A stretch of DNA of 64,000 bases from the NCBI GenBank assembly GCA_021527695.1, contig JAKFAO010000011.1, forward strand, positions 558,001 through 622,000, read 5' to 3'. The notes under the pieces are model-generated. The model made no database searches and was not told the DNA's origin. It saw nothing but the letters and a program-made list of their open reading frames with translations. Below, one piece after another: positions 52,501 through 63,600 of this stretch; within the stretch, counting starts at the first letter, position 1; each line of letters starts with the position of its first letter. Position numbers and translations under genes: made by a program. Source of the DNA: Naematelia aurantialba. Lineage: Eukaryota; Basidiomycota; Tremellomycetes; Tremellales; Naemateliaceae.

Positions 52501-54698
52501 GCGTCCAAGAGCAAGGGTCGAATAAGAGGTACAGCGAGTCCGAGTCCAACGCCAGCCCGGGCAACAGTCGCGCCTAGGACGCCGATGTCTGGACCGCCAC
52601 GGCAGCTCTTGACGAAATCCAAAGCCACGCCAGAAATGCCTGCGGCAGCTACACTAGCCAAAGCGCCTTCAGTGCCATCGTTGCGGTCTGCTAGAACAAC
52701 AACCGCTCGGTCGGACGTGCCTGCCAGTCCAGCGGTGACAACTCCATCAGAGGCGTCGACGGCAAGGGACGCGGAGCAAGAGTCGGCACCGTCGACGAGA
52801 GACGTAAAGTCGGTAGCGGGACCCTCGATGAGGGACGCGAATCCCGGAGCGGGAGCAAGCAGGTTGAGAACGACCTCGACGTTGACTGCCGCTTCCGCGA
52901 GAACCAGAGCGACGTCTATGGCCCCGTCGGTGACTGGCAAAGCCGCCTCGTCTTCTAGCAAACCTCCACTGCCATCAGCCAAACCGTCCCCTGCCCCGGG
53001 AAGAGCGCCTCCTATTCTCGGTCCAGTCGTTCCTCGAACTCCCGGACCACCCAGGCCGGGTACAACCAGTAAACTACATGCCGGAACAGATGCGCAGCGG
53101 CCGAACCCAACGACTTTGAGCAAAACCGATGCGCCGCGGTCACAGACTCCAACAACCGCCACGGCCCATAAGCAGAGGTCGAACAGTCCGTCAGCTGCCA
53201 GCATCGCATCAACAAGAAGCCGATTGACATCGACTGCGAGCCGGACGTCAACTGTGAGCCGGACGTCGACTGTGAGCAAGGCCCCCACCATCACAAAGAA
53301 CGCCGCGACGCCGCCTGTACCTCGACTTTCTGTGGGGATGAAGTCAGCGCGGCTCACCCCGGCGAGCAAAGCAAGCACTCTATCCGAGAGCGGCAAGCCC
53401 CCCGCAGCTGCCGCTCGATCAGTTCCAAAAGCCGGAGAAATTCCAACAGCAGTGGTTAGCCCTCTATCAACAACAAGAGCAGCGGCTAGTCCTCTATTAA
53501 CGACCGGCACCGGTCGGGTCAGAACGACCTCGAGTCTCTCTACGGCCAGCAAGGCGTCGTTGCGTCCACGGCAGCCGCTCGCAACCATGCATCCGACCAA
53601 GCAATCCCTGCGGTCTGCGTCGTCGTCTACAGACGACACTCCTGAGGCGAGCACTCCGAACATGTCAAACTCCATCCATATTGAGCCAACCATCCGTCGC
53701 GACGGCTCAGATACATCCGATATAATCTCTCGTGATGCAGGTTCGCTGTCTGCCTCTCGGGGATCCCACTCGCCAGTCAAGGCTCTGCTCCCGCCGCCGC
53801 CACCGCCGCCGATCAGCGTTTCACGAACGGCTCGCAAGACCTCAACGACAAGTACGCGCAGCACAGCCTCCAACCTCCGGCCTCATCCTGCCTCGGCGTT
53901 CGACCCGCCGCCGCGATCAATGACGCCACCGCCGTTGCTCGTCCGGCCGCCTCCGGAGGGAACCAAGCCGTTCAACGGGGCAGGCGTGCAGCTGCAGGTC
54001 GGCATACCGTGTATTGTCTCGCTGGAGAAGCGACGCGCGAGATTCAAGGCCGCTGTGAAATACATTGGCCATCTTGCTGGCGTGAGTACAGTGGCTTTCA
54101 GTTCCTAGTACAGAGACTTTCAGATCCTATTTTGCTTTGGGATTGGTCGAGCCTGATCCGATCTGCGGGGTTCGTAGTCGGGAGTTGCTGACGTCCACAG
54201 ACACGGGGGCCATGGGTCGGACTCGAAGTCGAGGACTTGGAACGGTTTGGAGTAGACACTCTGCCCGACGGTAGCGTAGCAGGGACGCATTACTTCCACC
54301 TGACGCTCCCTACGTCCCAGCCATCGTCGTACGACCAGGACGCGCGCCACGCCCGACAACGACGGATTGAGGTCGTCCGTGAGTCGCTGTCGCTGGCGCG
54401 CACCGGCCCTGCACGGCGCAAGGTCTCGGCGAACCACGGTTTGGGCCTGGGTCTGGGCGGAGGCCCTGGTGGGGCCGGGGCTGGCGGTGGAGCTCGAGCA
54501 GGGGCCGGAGGCTGGGGTACAGGCAGAGGCGGAGTCGCAGCCGGAGGCTGGGGTACAGGCGGAGGCGGGGGTGGAGGACTGGGAGCTGGCGAAAAGCGCA
54601 GTACGAGTCCGTTTGTGCAGGATTGGCAGCCTGCCGGGGTCCTGCGCGCGATGTTTGTGCGGCCAAGCGAGGTGGTGTATATACTGGGCGCGGAGTAG
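49554..54698 (+). CDS. BTB/POZ protein with Ser/Thr-rich region and CAP-Gly-like C-terminus
   Basis: Exon 1 (ATG 49554, Gly/Ala-rich) leads into a BTB domain: VFEHAKDRFGDVSWESEEG, then by introns GHK/AIIYARAP/KAFKDRYFVTRP. The second intron uses the donor GTAGGT at about 50150 and the acceptor CTCTCAG at about 50240. The BTB continues with LRLTHGDTPELFAAQLEWLYTG, LYADVRIHL and FTAHKFILASRSPYFTSLLLN, followed by a BACK-like helical part. After 51,990 come about 650 residues rich in Ser/Thr/Ala/Pro (probably disordered). The end is a CAP-Gly-like fold: VQLQVGIPCIVSLEKRRARF, AAVKYIGHLAG, then TRGPWVGLEVEDLERFGVDT and DGSVAGTHYFHLTL; the classic GKNDG motif is degenerate. Gly-rich C-terminus. Possible microtubule-linked adaptor for ubiquitin ligases, by inference only. 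A long antisense frame at 52257-53873 is a shadow. Confidence 0.78.
52145..52258. repeat. 30-bp coding repeat in the BTB gene
   Basis: Four copies around AGTACAGCAACAGGAGSTTCGCGG, encoding STATGGSRLS/STATGALRSS-type decapeptides. Confidence 0.85.
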
Positions 54699-55877
54699 TG
54701 TGGAGACGGGCGGCGTGGGTTGTTGACTTGTGGTCCGGCGTTGCGGGGGCGGCGTATGGCGGTGCGATGCGATGCGGTTGCTGGGGCGGTGCGATTTGTG
54801 GTGCTAAAATGCTGGAGTAAGAGGAGTGTGGCGAAGGGAGGACAGCCACGGCCAACCGTACCATGATACACACAGTGACTCGGGGCAGGGGGAGGGAGGC
54901 GTACGGTCTCGTACGACGACATACGGACGGAGAGATGGTGATATACGATGGTAGCCGGGAGGCTAGGGTAATCGTGCGAATATCTGCTATTTCATGATGA
55001 TATGATGCTGCAACGCCGTTGTTCGGCAAGCCGAGGCTTGGAGGCGAGTGGGATACTGGATACAGACTGCCACTTTGCCACCTTGACACTTGAAACTGGA
55101 AACATGAAACACGCCAAGCCGCTTTGGTCCCGTCAAACGCGTGCACTCTTTCTGTCCCGTCTCATGCTCGTCTGACAGGTGCATCAAGACCAAGCCGTTA
55201 CCATCTGCGATACAAATCAAACGCAAGGCCAAGGGGGCAAAGCTATCAGGATTGCTCGAGCCGTCGACGCCATTAAACTCAATCAGAATTGCGTCAACAC
55301 GGGGCCAAGCTGAGACCGGCAAAGATCCGAGCATCCGCGGTATGTACAGATGTACCTACCTTGCTGTCGATGGCACGTGGTGAGAGCCGCTCGAGGCCTC
55401 CTCACCTGAGCAGTCACGCCGACGGTCACATGCAGTGGGTAGTCGAGCACATAAAATCGCAAGAGTTCGGCTACTGCGTGACCCCTCTAACGCCGCTCAC
55501 GGATGGGTCTGCGAGACTGCTCCTGCGTCGTCGCGAGAATTTTCGTTGACCCACCTTCGAGCGGCGTTGGAGATATGCTACGATACCCCATCTCCTAGCA
55601 GCTGATGCTCGAGCAGCAGATGTCAAGAGCCACATGGATGGCCTGGGCAAGTTGCAGCTGTTGAATCGATGCCATCAGAATGCCACATGGAAATCACCCA
55701 CTGAAATCGTCATGAAGCATCATGATGACGTAATGAGTGTGTCGCTGTGCTTCCGGGATGATTTTCGCCAGCAGCAGCAAGATCGTCATTATTATCGTCT
55801 ATATATCAGTGGTAGTCACTCCCGCTCTGGCACCTGCATTCTTACACATTTGCACCTCACACATACACCCACGCAAA
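54699..55877. other. Long intergenic region before the Yop1/HVA22-like gene
   Basis: 1.2 kb without a supported gene. TATATATC at 55798-55805 lies about 75 bp before the next ATG and could be its TATA box. Short open frames on both strands lack domains. Confidence 0.5.
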
Positions 55878-57453
55878 ATGGACCCAACGACCCAAGCTCA
55901 CATCCACCACGACGACTTGACCACCGCGCCAAGCACCACAGGCGATGGCATCCCGGTCCTCACGGTCAGGTCGTCCGACTTGGCTGCTACCGGCCGGTCA
56001 CCGGTAGCCGCCTACCAGCTCGGAGAGAACCGATTCAGCGAGCCCAAGGCAGCGGGTTTCCTCCAGCCAGCGCACGATGACTTTCCCTCGACTGAGTCTA
56101 CCGGAGGATTCGGCGAGACTTCCCAACACTCGACCTCGTCGGGGCAGTCGGCAGATACCGCGCGTCAGACGACGCAGGATGTCGCCGAATCGACGCGCCA
56201 GTCTGTCGACGATGCAGCGCAGGCGGCCGGAGAGACGGCTCAAAAAGCAGCGCAGGCCACACCAGAGACGGCTCAAGGCGCGGCGCAGGCCACGCAAGAG
56301 ACGGCACAAGACGCGGCGCAGGCAACACGAGAGACGGCCAAGAACGCGGCCGCATCCACTCGCCAGACCGCCAGCACCGTCTCCCAGTCGGCGCAGAAGA
56401 CCGCTCAGAGCGTCGCCGAGTCGACCCGCCAGACCACCCAAGCGGCCGTCACCGGCCTCCGGAAGCGGGTCAACAGCCTCTCCACCTCGCTAGAGAACGT
56501 AGGCGACCACCCTGCCTTGCAGGAAGTCCGAGGGGCCGCTCAAAAGCAGGTGGGGCAGCTTCGCCACACCCTCGGCCGGTCGCCTACCATCGTCGACCTC
56601 GAGAAGCGCACGGGAATCGACCGCGTCTTCCTCGTAGTTGGCGGCGTGTTACTGTGAGTGCGACAGGCGCCTTGACGCCCGGGCGTGTCGCGGGCTGACG
56701 AGACAAGATACTTCCTGTTGATCCCGCTCAACCTGTTCGGCCTGGCCCTGCCAACGACGACCCTGCTCACAGTGCTACCGTCGACGTTCCTCGCTCTCCA
56801 AGTCCTCGAGTCGCCTGACAGCAACGACAACGACAAATTCAAGGCCCTCTTGGCGTACTTTGTCGTGCTTGGCTTTGTGCAGTTCCTCGAGAGTCTTGCA
56901 GCGGGTCTCTTGGCCAAGACTATCCGTGAGTCGCCGAGCCGTACTACGATCCTCTGTCACCGTGCAACACGCTCGATACGATACATCATCTCGCGCATGC
57001 TATGTCGTCCACGTGCCCGCACTGACTCGCGCAGCGCAATACTACACTGTGAAACTGGTCTTCCTCGCCTACCTGCTGCACCCGCGCACCCGCGGCGCGT
57101 TAAAACTACACGAGACTGTGTTCCGCCCCATCCTGCAGCGCGCCAACGCCCGCGCACCGACCTCGACGCCGCCGACCGCCTCGAGCGCATCAGCCTCCTC
57201 GAGCCCCTCGCAGAACCCGTCGGCGTTCACCAACCACGCCAGCTCGGGCCCATCCAACCCGTTCAGCGGCCAGACTGGCTCGGCAGGCTCTCAGACAAGC
57301 AGTGACAGACCGTACTTCCCTTCTGGGCAGGAACAGGCTATCGCCCAGCTGATCGCCCGAGATCTAAAGGCCTTCTCAGCCGAGAACGCAGGCACCACAC
57401 ACCTCCCCAGCGGGCCCGGAACGGGCGTGGGCATGGAGGTGCCGAAATACTAG
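55878..57453 (+). CDS. Yop1/HVA22 (TB2/DP1) membrane protein with LEA-like N-terminal repeats
   Basis: Exons 55878-56653, about 56708-56923, and about 57034-57453. The C-terminal half is the TB2/DP1/HVA22 family that bends ER tubules: DLEKRTGIDRVFLVVGGVLL, YFLLIPLNLFGLALPTTTLL, KFKALLAYFVVLGFVQFLES, QYYTVKLVFLAYLLHPRTRG and ALKLHETVFRPIL. The N-terminal half (about residues 75-195) is made of amphipathic 11-residue-type repeats (ETAQKAAQATP, ETAQGAAQATQ, ETAQDAAQATR, ETAKNAAASTR), the pattern of group 3 LEA proteins that protect membranes and proteins on drying. Such an N-terminus is not part of Yop1 itself. ATG 55878 was chosen over the upstream frame because the extra residues are unlike protein. 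The C-terminus is Ser/Pro-rich. Confidence 0.78.
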
Positions 57454-57991
57454 CCTACGATACGCGGGCTGGACGGGTCGAAAAAAAAACACGTTATATG
57501 TGGGTGGAGCTAGGTCCTGTGAGCCGAGCAATAGTGGCGAGAGAGAGAGCGCACGCAGACACGATGTACGTTTCATTTGGCACGATGTATTTTCACGCTA
57601 TGTATGGTTTGGGCAATGTATCGTTTTATCGCTTTATAGGAGCTATTTAATAGGAGCCATGGCCAGATATGCATGAATGGATCTCTCACATTGTTCGTGG
57701 AGAGACAGTCTGCGGGCTCACGTGACGGTTGGGAGGAGTGTGTTGAAGGGTGTCTGGTCCGCTGGATCGTATGCGACAAAGTCGTTCAGTGTCGATCGTA
57801 AAATTGCTCGCGACACCACTAGCGCTAGAGACACTGGGGCATTGGACACAGCCACTCGACTCCACCGCTGCACTTGACTCGCTGGACTGGGCCACTGCAC
57901 TCGAATCGCTGCTCCCAGTCACTGCACTTGAATCGCTGCACTCGGAGCACTGCACTCGCCCTGCGCTCAAGTCACTAGACTCCCCAGCACC
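57454..57991. other. Intergenic region with CACTCGAATCGCTG repeats
   Basis: Repeats of CACTGCACTYGAATCGCTG at 57860-57975 lie just before the WDR5 start. No gene seen. Confidence 0.5.
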
Positions 57992-59787
57992 ATGGCGATC
58001 CCAGTGCCGCTCCCGGAACCCGACGCAGAAGCTGGCCCATCCAGCCCGCCGAGGGGGGGATACAGACTTGCCCACTCGCTGTCGGCGCATACGCGGGGCT
58101 TGACCGCGCTGCGGTTCTCGTCGGATGGGAGAGTGCTCGTTTCGGCTGGTATGTTCTACTACATTCTGCCTTGCTGTGCTCGACTTCTGACTTCTGCTCG
58201 GTCCTGCTCTGTCACTGCTCGCAACTGCTCCGTTACTGCTCTGTCACTGCTCTGCAACCCTCTGCTCTGCGACTAGTCGCAGCTGACACACTCAGGAGCC
58301 GACGGGTATTTGCATCTCTGGGACCCGTCTGGGGAACATCGGCGGTCGATTCGTGCTCATCGTACTGGTGAGCACAGACTGCAACCCTACCCCTCTTCAG
58401 AGTCTTCTCTCAATCTAAACCTTCCTCACGACATGTCCCTACCATTTCATACCCCTCAGCACCTCCTACGACCCCTGTCATCAGATCTGCTAATCAAGCA
58501 GGCATCAACGACATCTCCATCTCCCCCGACTCGCTGTACCTCGCTACAGCGTCAGACGACACCACTTCCACCATCTACGCCCTCTCCCCCTCTCTCCCAT
58601 CGTCCTCCTTCTCTTCCTTCTCTGCTGTCCCGTTTCTTGCCTCGTCATCTGCCTCGGCGTCATCGCAGCCACTGCGGCACCTAGCCACACATACAGCGCC
58701 AGTGCTCGCCGTCGCATTCTCACCAAAGTCCAACCTCCTCGTCACGGGCTCATATGACGAGAGCGCAATTGTGTGGGACGTCAAGCGTGGTCAGGTGCTA
58801 CGCGTCCTTCCGGCCCACAGCGATGCGGTGTGGACCGTCGGCTGGGATGCAGAAGGCGGGATGGTCATGACCGGGAGTGCGGATGGATTGATGTGAGTTG
58901 GCCTCAGGCCGCAACGGCTGCTGTCACCACTCAACTGCCTCTGCTCTAGCGGTGGCTGCACGACGGCACTGCATTTGTACTCTGCAGCATCTCCCCTCTT
59001 CGCTTGCCGGCTACCTATATATTGGGTGTACTTAGACAGAGCTGACATCGTATTTCGTCAGACGGTTATGGGACGCCGGGACCGGACAGTGTCTCAAGAC
59101 CTTTGATAACGACACCAATTCACCCGTGTGCGTTGCATCCTGATGCGCCTTCCACAAAGTTGCTTACCTCACCCTTCGTTCCTCTCTCCTCCCGGACTCC
59201 TCCCTGAATGGCATTGCTATCGGTATCGCTATCGGCATCGCTCCAACAGGTCTTACGCAACCATCACACCGTCCTCATTCTTCCTCCTGTCATCGACCCT
59301 GTCCTCGACGCTGCGGATATACAACATGCACACCTCCAAAGTGCTCAAGACCCTCCGAGCACCGGAATACGTGTCGCAGAAACATCCCTGTCCAGCGATC
59401 ATCTGGGGGAAACAGCTGGTCGCTAGTGGGAGCGAGAATGGCAAGGTTGTCATCTGGGATGTAGCGACGCGGACGGTCGTTCAGGTCTTGGAGGGGCATT
59501 CGAGTCCCGTCGTCGCTCTTAGTGTATGCCGTTCCCTCCTCCTTCCTCCCTCCCTCCTTCCTCCTTCCTCCTTCCTCCTTCCTCCTTCCTCCTTCCTCCC
59601 TTCCTCCTCCTCCCTTCCTCCTCCTCCTTCCCCCTTCCCCCCTCCTTCCTCCTTCCTCTCTTCCTCCCTTCCCCCCGTTCCAGAGCCAGGGTGGGACGCT
59701 AATGTCACGCAGATCTCCCCTGATGGACGGACAATTGCGAGTGGGAGTCTGGAGCCGGAGAAGATGATACACATATGGAATGCATGA
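57992..59787 (+). CDS. SWD3: WDR5/SWD3-type WD40 protein of the COMPASS complex
   Basis: WD40 propeller that scaffolds the H3K4 methyltransferase. Repeat blocks in order: LAHSLSAHTRGLTALRFSSDGRVLVSAG, DGYLHLWDPSGEHRRSIRAH, GINDISISPDSLYLATASDD, VLAVAFSPKSNLLVTGSYDE, SAIVWDVKRGQVLRVLPAHS, DAVWTVGWDAEGGMVMTGSA, RLWDAGTGQCLKTFDNDTNS, RIYNMHTSKVLKTLRAPEY, IIWGKQLVASGSENGKVVIW, VQVLEGHSSPVVALS and ISPDGRTIASGSLEPEK, ending IHIWNA. FDNDTNSPV and IASGSLE.....IHIW match the WDR5 blades. About seven exons; an intron at about 59525-59690 is almost pure (TTCCTCC)n. Stop at 59785-59787. It is convergent with the next gene, with only 39 bp between. Confidence 0.85.
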
Positions 59788-59826
59788 CCAGATGATATGA
59801 TGATCAAACCACGCTTGGAGTCGCAA

Positions 59827-60481
59827 CTAGTGTCGCCCCCGAATCCCTTTCCAGACATTGTCCACCCACTCTTTCTCGTCTCGGTCTATAAGCACAAAAT
59901 CGTCTGCTCCCGGCTTGACAGGTGAATTCCGAGCCGGATCGAAGAATGCGCCTTCTGGGCGGGACGAAGGTGAATCGAGACCCAATGCCGTGGCTGTTGA
60001 TCTTGACAACGAACTTGGCCGGGCGGGCGCGGGAGAAGCCAAGTTGGTGTTCCGGGGAGGTGTGGATATGGGATATGCGCGAGTCTACATTGATCAGCAG
60101 GAGGGCGGCTGGTGACTCGATGGAGGACTCACTAATGGGGATGATTTCGCGATGGGAGTGAAAGACGGTCCGGGTGGCCGACTAGGCCCCACAGGCTGTG
60201 GGTATCGGACCGAGTACAGCGCTTCGACCACATTGAAGCTTAGTAGTGCGGCCAATATGAGCTCTAGCGGATTAGTAGGATGAGTGTGACTCGTGTGTGT
60301 GAGACTCACCAGTGTATACGATGAAGCTCGCCATCCGTGGGTCGAGAGAGGACACCCAGCGTCGGAGTGACCGGTAAGGCGTGAATATTGCCCGGACGAG
60401 GATCGCGAGGAATAGCAAGAACCCATTCGATTTCAGGCGAGTCTGCGCCAGTACCGCCGGGTACGTGCGATAGATCGCCAT
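59827..60481 (-). CDS. Small two-TM protein, possibly POM34-like nucleoporin
   Basis: Starts MAIYRTYPAVLAQTRLKSNG at 60481. Two hydrophobic segments (GFLLFLAILVRAIFTPY and ELILAALLSFNVVEAL, the second after an intron of about 46 nt) are followed by a polar tail: RYPQPVGPSRPPGPSFTPIAK, then by another intron SPAPARPSSLSRSTATALGL, SRPEGAFFDPARNSPVK and DDFVLIDRDEKEWVDNVWKG. The layout (two N-terminal helices, then TPI..SSP motifs) recalls the fungal pore-membrane protein Pom34, but I cannot confirm the family. Three or four exons; the stop is at 59827-59829. Confidence 0.5.
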
Positions 60482-60670
60482 TGGATCCGTTCTGTTGTTG
60501 GATTCACAACGCAGGAAAACAGCACTCTACTTCAACCCTCTTTGTCTAAGAATGACAGTCACGTGACTGCCCAGACCTCCACTTTTGCTGCTCAGTTGAT
60601 TCGACTCTTTTATCTTCTCTCCCTGCTTCTCTCTGTCTCTCTCTCGACTGACCATTTGGGAAGAGCAAGC

Positions 60671-63600
60671 ATGATAGAGGTGGAGGATGGCGACTACGAG
60701 TGGCCATCAAAGAGCTCATCGGTGCTTGATCTCGAGTCGCAGCGCTTTGACATTTCTCGGCTTCATAAAGCACTCGATGGTAGGGCGCGACCGGAAACTC
60801 AGAGCGCAGCGCCCGCCTCCACCGCTGCTCCAGACCAGACGTCCAGCTCTCGAGCTGATCTCTTCCACTTGCACACATTCACCTTGGAGGTGAACTTGAT
60901 CCCACCTCCGCCGGCACTGCAGTACTACCGGCGCGACGACGAAGTGAACCCGTTGTTCACCAAGTTCACCGCGCTCAAGGACGCTGTCATCTCTGCTAGC
61001 GGCCCGCTCGAGCCAATTTCAATCTCCTCTGGACCTCGTCTGGTCCGATCGCCTCGTGTTTCAGTCAGTCCGTCAAGACGGCAAGCGGCAAGTGTCGACC
61101 TGTACCTGGCTCCAGGTGTAGTTCCAGATTCAGCGCCGGAGCGACCGCTCGTCTCCTTGCCTCCTTTCCTGCCTAACCTTGGCAAGGAGTACTTTTTCAC
61201 CAGCCAAGCGTGGGATACCCAGAACTGGCTCCATGCGACGCTTGCTCTCGACCCCGAGGAGCCACCGAGTCGGGCCCGGACGTATCGCGGTAAACAGCTC
61301 GTCTTTCTCGATTCTACCGTGAAGCTATGTTGGGTTCCGGACGGCGACGAGGCAGAGCTCAAGATGCTGCTTGAGATCCGCGTTCATCTCGACCTCGACA
61401 TCGTACCTTTACCTCCACTGGGATATGACCTATTTGGCCTCATCCTGCACTCGTTGATCCCGTCTCCAACGGCACAAATTTATCGATCCGAAGCAGAGGC
61501 TCGAGCGGCCGGCCTGCATCGCTTCTACGATGTCTTGGAACCTGCCCCTGACTTTTCTCTCAGTTCACACGCACGTCAATACCAGCCAAACGAGATGACC
61601 GCCAAGTTACTTCCCTTTCAGACTCGTACAGTCGCCAAGCTGCTGCAGCGGGAGAAACACGGAACACCTGTCAAGGACCCCGGGTTGTGGGTCATGTTAC
61701 GTCTAGGAGAAGACCGCTATGCATATCGCAGGGTGTCTGGAGAACTAGTCAGGCTAGGGCCTCAAGATCGAAAGGGCAAAGGGCGAGAAGAAGCCACGGC
61801 AGTCACGGACGAGGACACTGCTGTCCTGCCCGTCAGGATTGACTTGCGTCATGTGCGAGGTACAATGTTATGCGAAGAGATGGGTGAGATCAGTGGTAAG
61901 ATGCGGCTGACGACAGGCCTTGGCAAGACTGTAGAGGCAATCGCCTTGACTCTCCTTCATCGGCATCCCGCATCCACACCATACTCGGTTATGACGAAGG
62001 CCAAGCGGAAAGCGCCTGTGATTGACCTTGCCGCCGGCTTGCCCCAGGATGACACGGCATTCAACGAGTGGCTCGCCAAAGAGAAAGTCGCCTTTGGGTC
62101 TCGCGTTACATGGGATGAGCAAACTCAACTGAGTGTTGCCGAAGTGGCGGTGAGTCGAAAGCGAGTGTTTCGCTGATGTCAGACGACGCTCATCGTCACC
62201 CCTCCGTCTCTACTGAAGCAGTGGTTATCTGAAATTGAGCGACATGCACCTACCCTACGGGTCTGCATGTATGATGGGTGGCGTTCACTGCAGAAGTCGA
62301 TGGAAAAGAGGCAAGCGGTGCGCATCAAACAGAGAACCGCAAGCAAGAGAAAACGTGCAGAGAGGTATCGCGCACAAACGGTGAAGAAGTATATTCAGCT
62401 CAACGGGGAACAACTCAAATCAGAGCCGCTGGAGTCGGATGCCTTGAGCGAAGAGAACGAAGAGAGCGATGCCGAGGAATCGTGGCTCGAAACGACGCAG
62501 CGCGAATTTCTCAATTACGTGCGAGCACATGACGTGGTGATTACGACCTACACAGATGGTAAGGAATCTTCACGACGATGCGCTGACCGAAAAGTCTCCA
62601 GGGATCTCGATGTCGCCAAACCCCCACCGCAGCGTTCTCGACGAGCTGGTGCAGACTACCGTCCTGAGTCGCGTCCACGGAGTCCCTTGGTTATGGTTCA
62701 GTGAGTTTCATGCCTGCAAAGACTGATATCAGATGGTGGCGAGTCATAATGGACGAAGTACAGCTCCAAGGCGATACTACCCACGCAGCGTGAGTATGTC
62801 TTCGGACGAGGCTGATTGCAGACACATGGTGTCTCTCATACCTCGAACACTATCCTTAGCAGTTTCAGGGACGCCGGCTCGAGCAGATATCAAGGACCTC
62901 ATGGGGTCGCTGAAATTTCTACGAGTGCCGGTCCTTCCCTTCGCTCCATACCTTTGGCATCGACTGCAACAGACCTCGATGCGTCAGGGTTTCGATGGAC
63001 TGTTCAGGGCGCTCGCCGTTCGGACCACGAAAAAACAGGTAGCGGGCGAGTTTAACCTCCCACATCAGTCCCGCTTTGTTGTCCCGATCGAGCTGTCGGA
63101 AATCGAGACGCATTATTACAACGATACTCTCGATCGACAGCGAGTCTTGCTTGGTCTGAGAAATGCCGAAGGCTCGGTCGTACGTACGAATGACTGGGTA
63201 CTTGACAGAGCGGCATTCCGATCTGCTTTGATCAACCTTCGACAGATATGCACCCATATTCAAGTCGGCGCGTCGGCTGGTGCGAGGAATGAGAGGCTAT
63301 ATCTCGGCAGGGATCTGATGACCATGACTGAGGCTCTGGAAAAAATGCAGGAAGATCACAGCATGGAGTTCCTAATTGAGAGCCGGCAGCAAGTAAATCT
63401 CTCTTTAGGACGAGCTGACTCCAGATGCGCGCGATGATTCGCAAAGCTCAGCTCATCATGGCGCAAGAAAATAATGAGTTGAAATTGAATAATGCTCAAC
63501 TTGTGAGTCAGTACTGCGATCCAACTGATGAAAGCTATATAATCGGGTTCGAGACCAAGCTACCTCCCAGCTACAGCCGCTCCGCGAGCGGCTGTATCAG

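Noticed and set aside
52257..53873. 538-codon open frame on the minus strand
   Set aside because: Exact antisense shadow of the Ser/Thr/Ala/Pro-rich part of the BTB gene; its composition is the complement of those codons and it has no domain.
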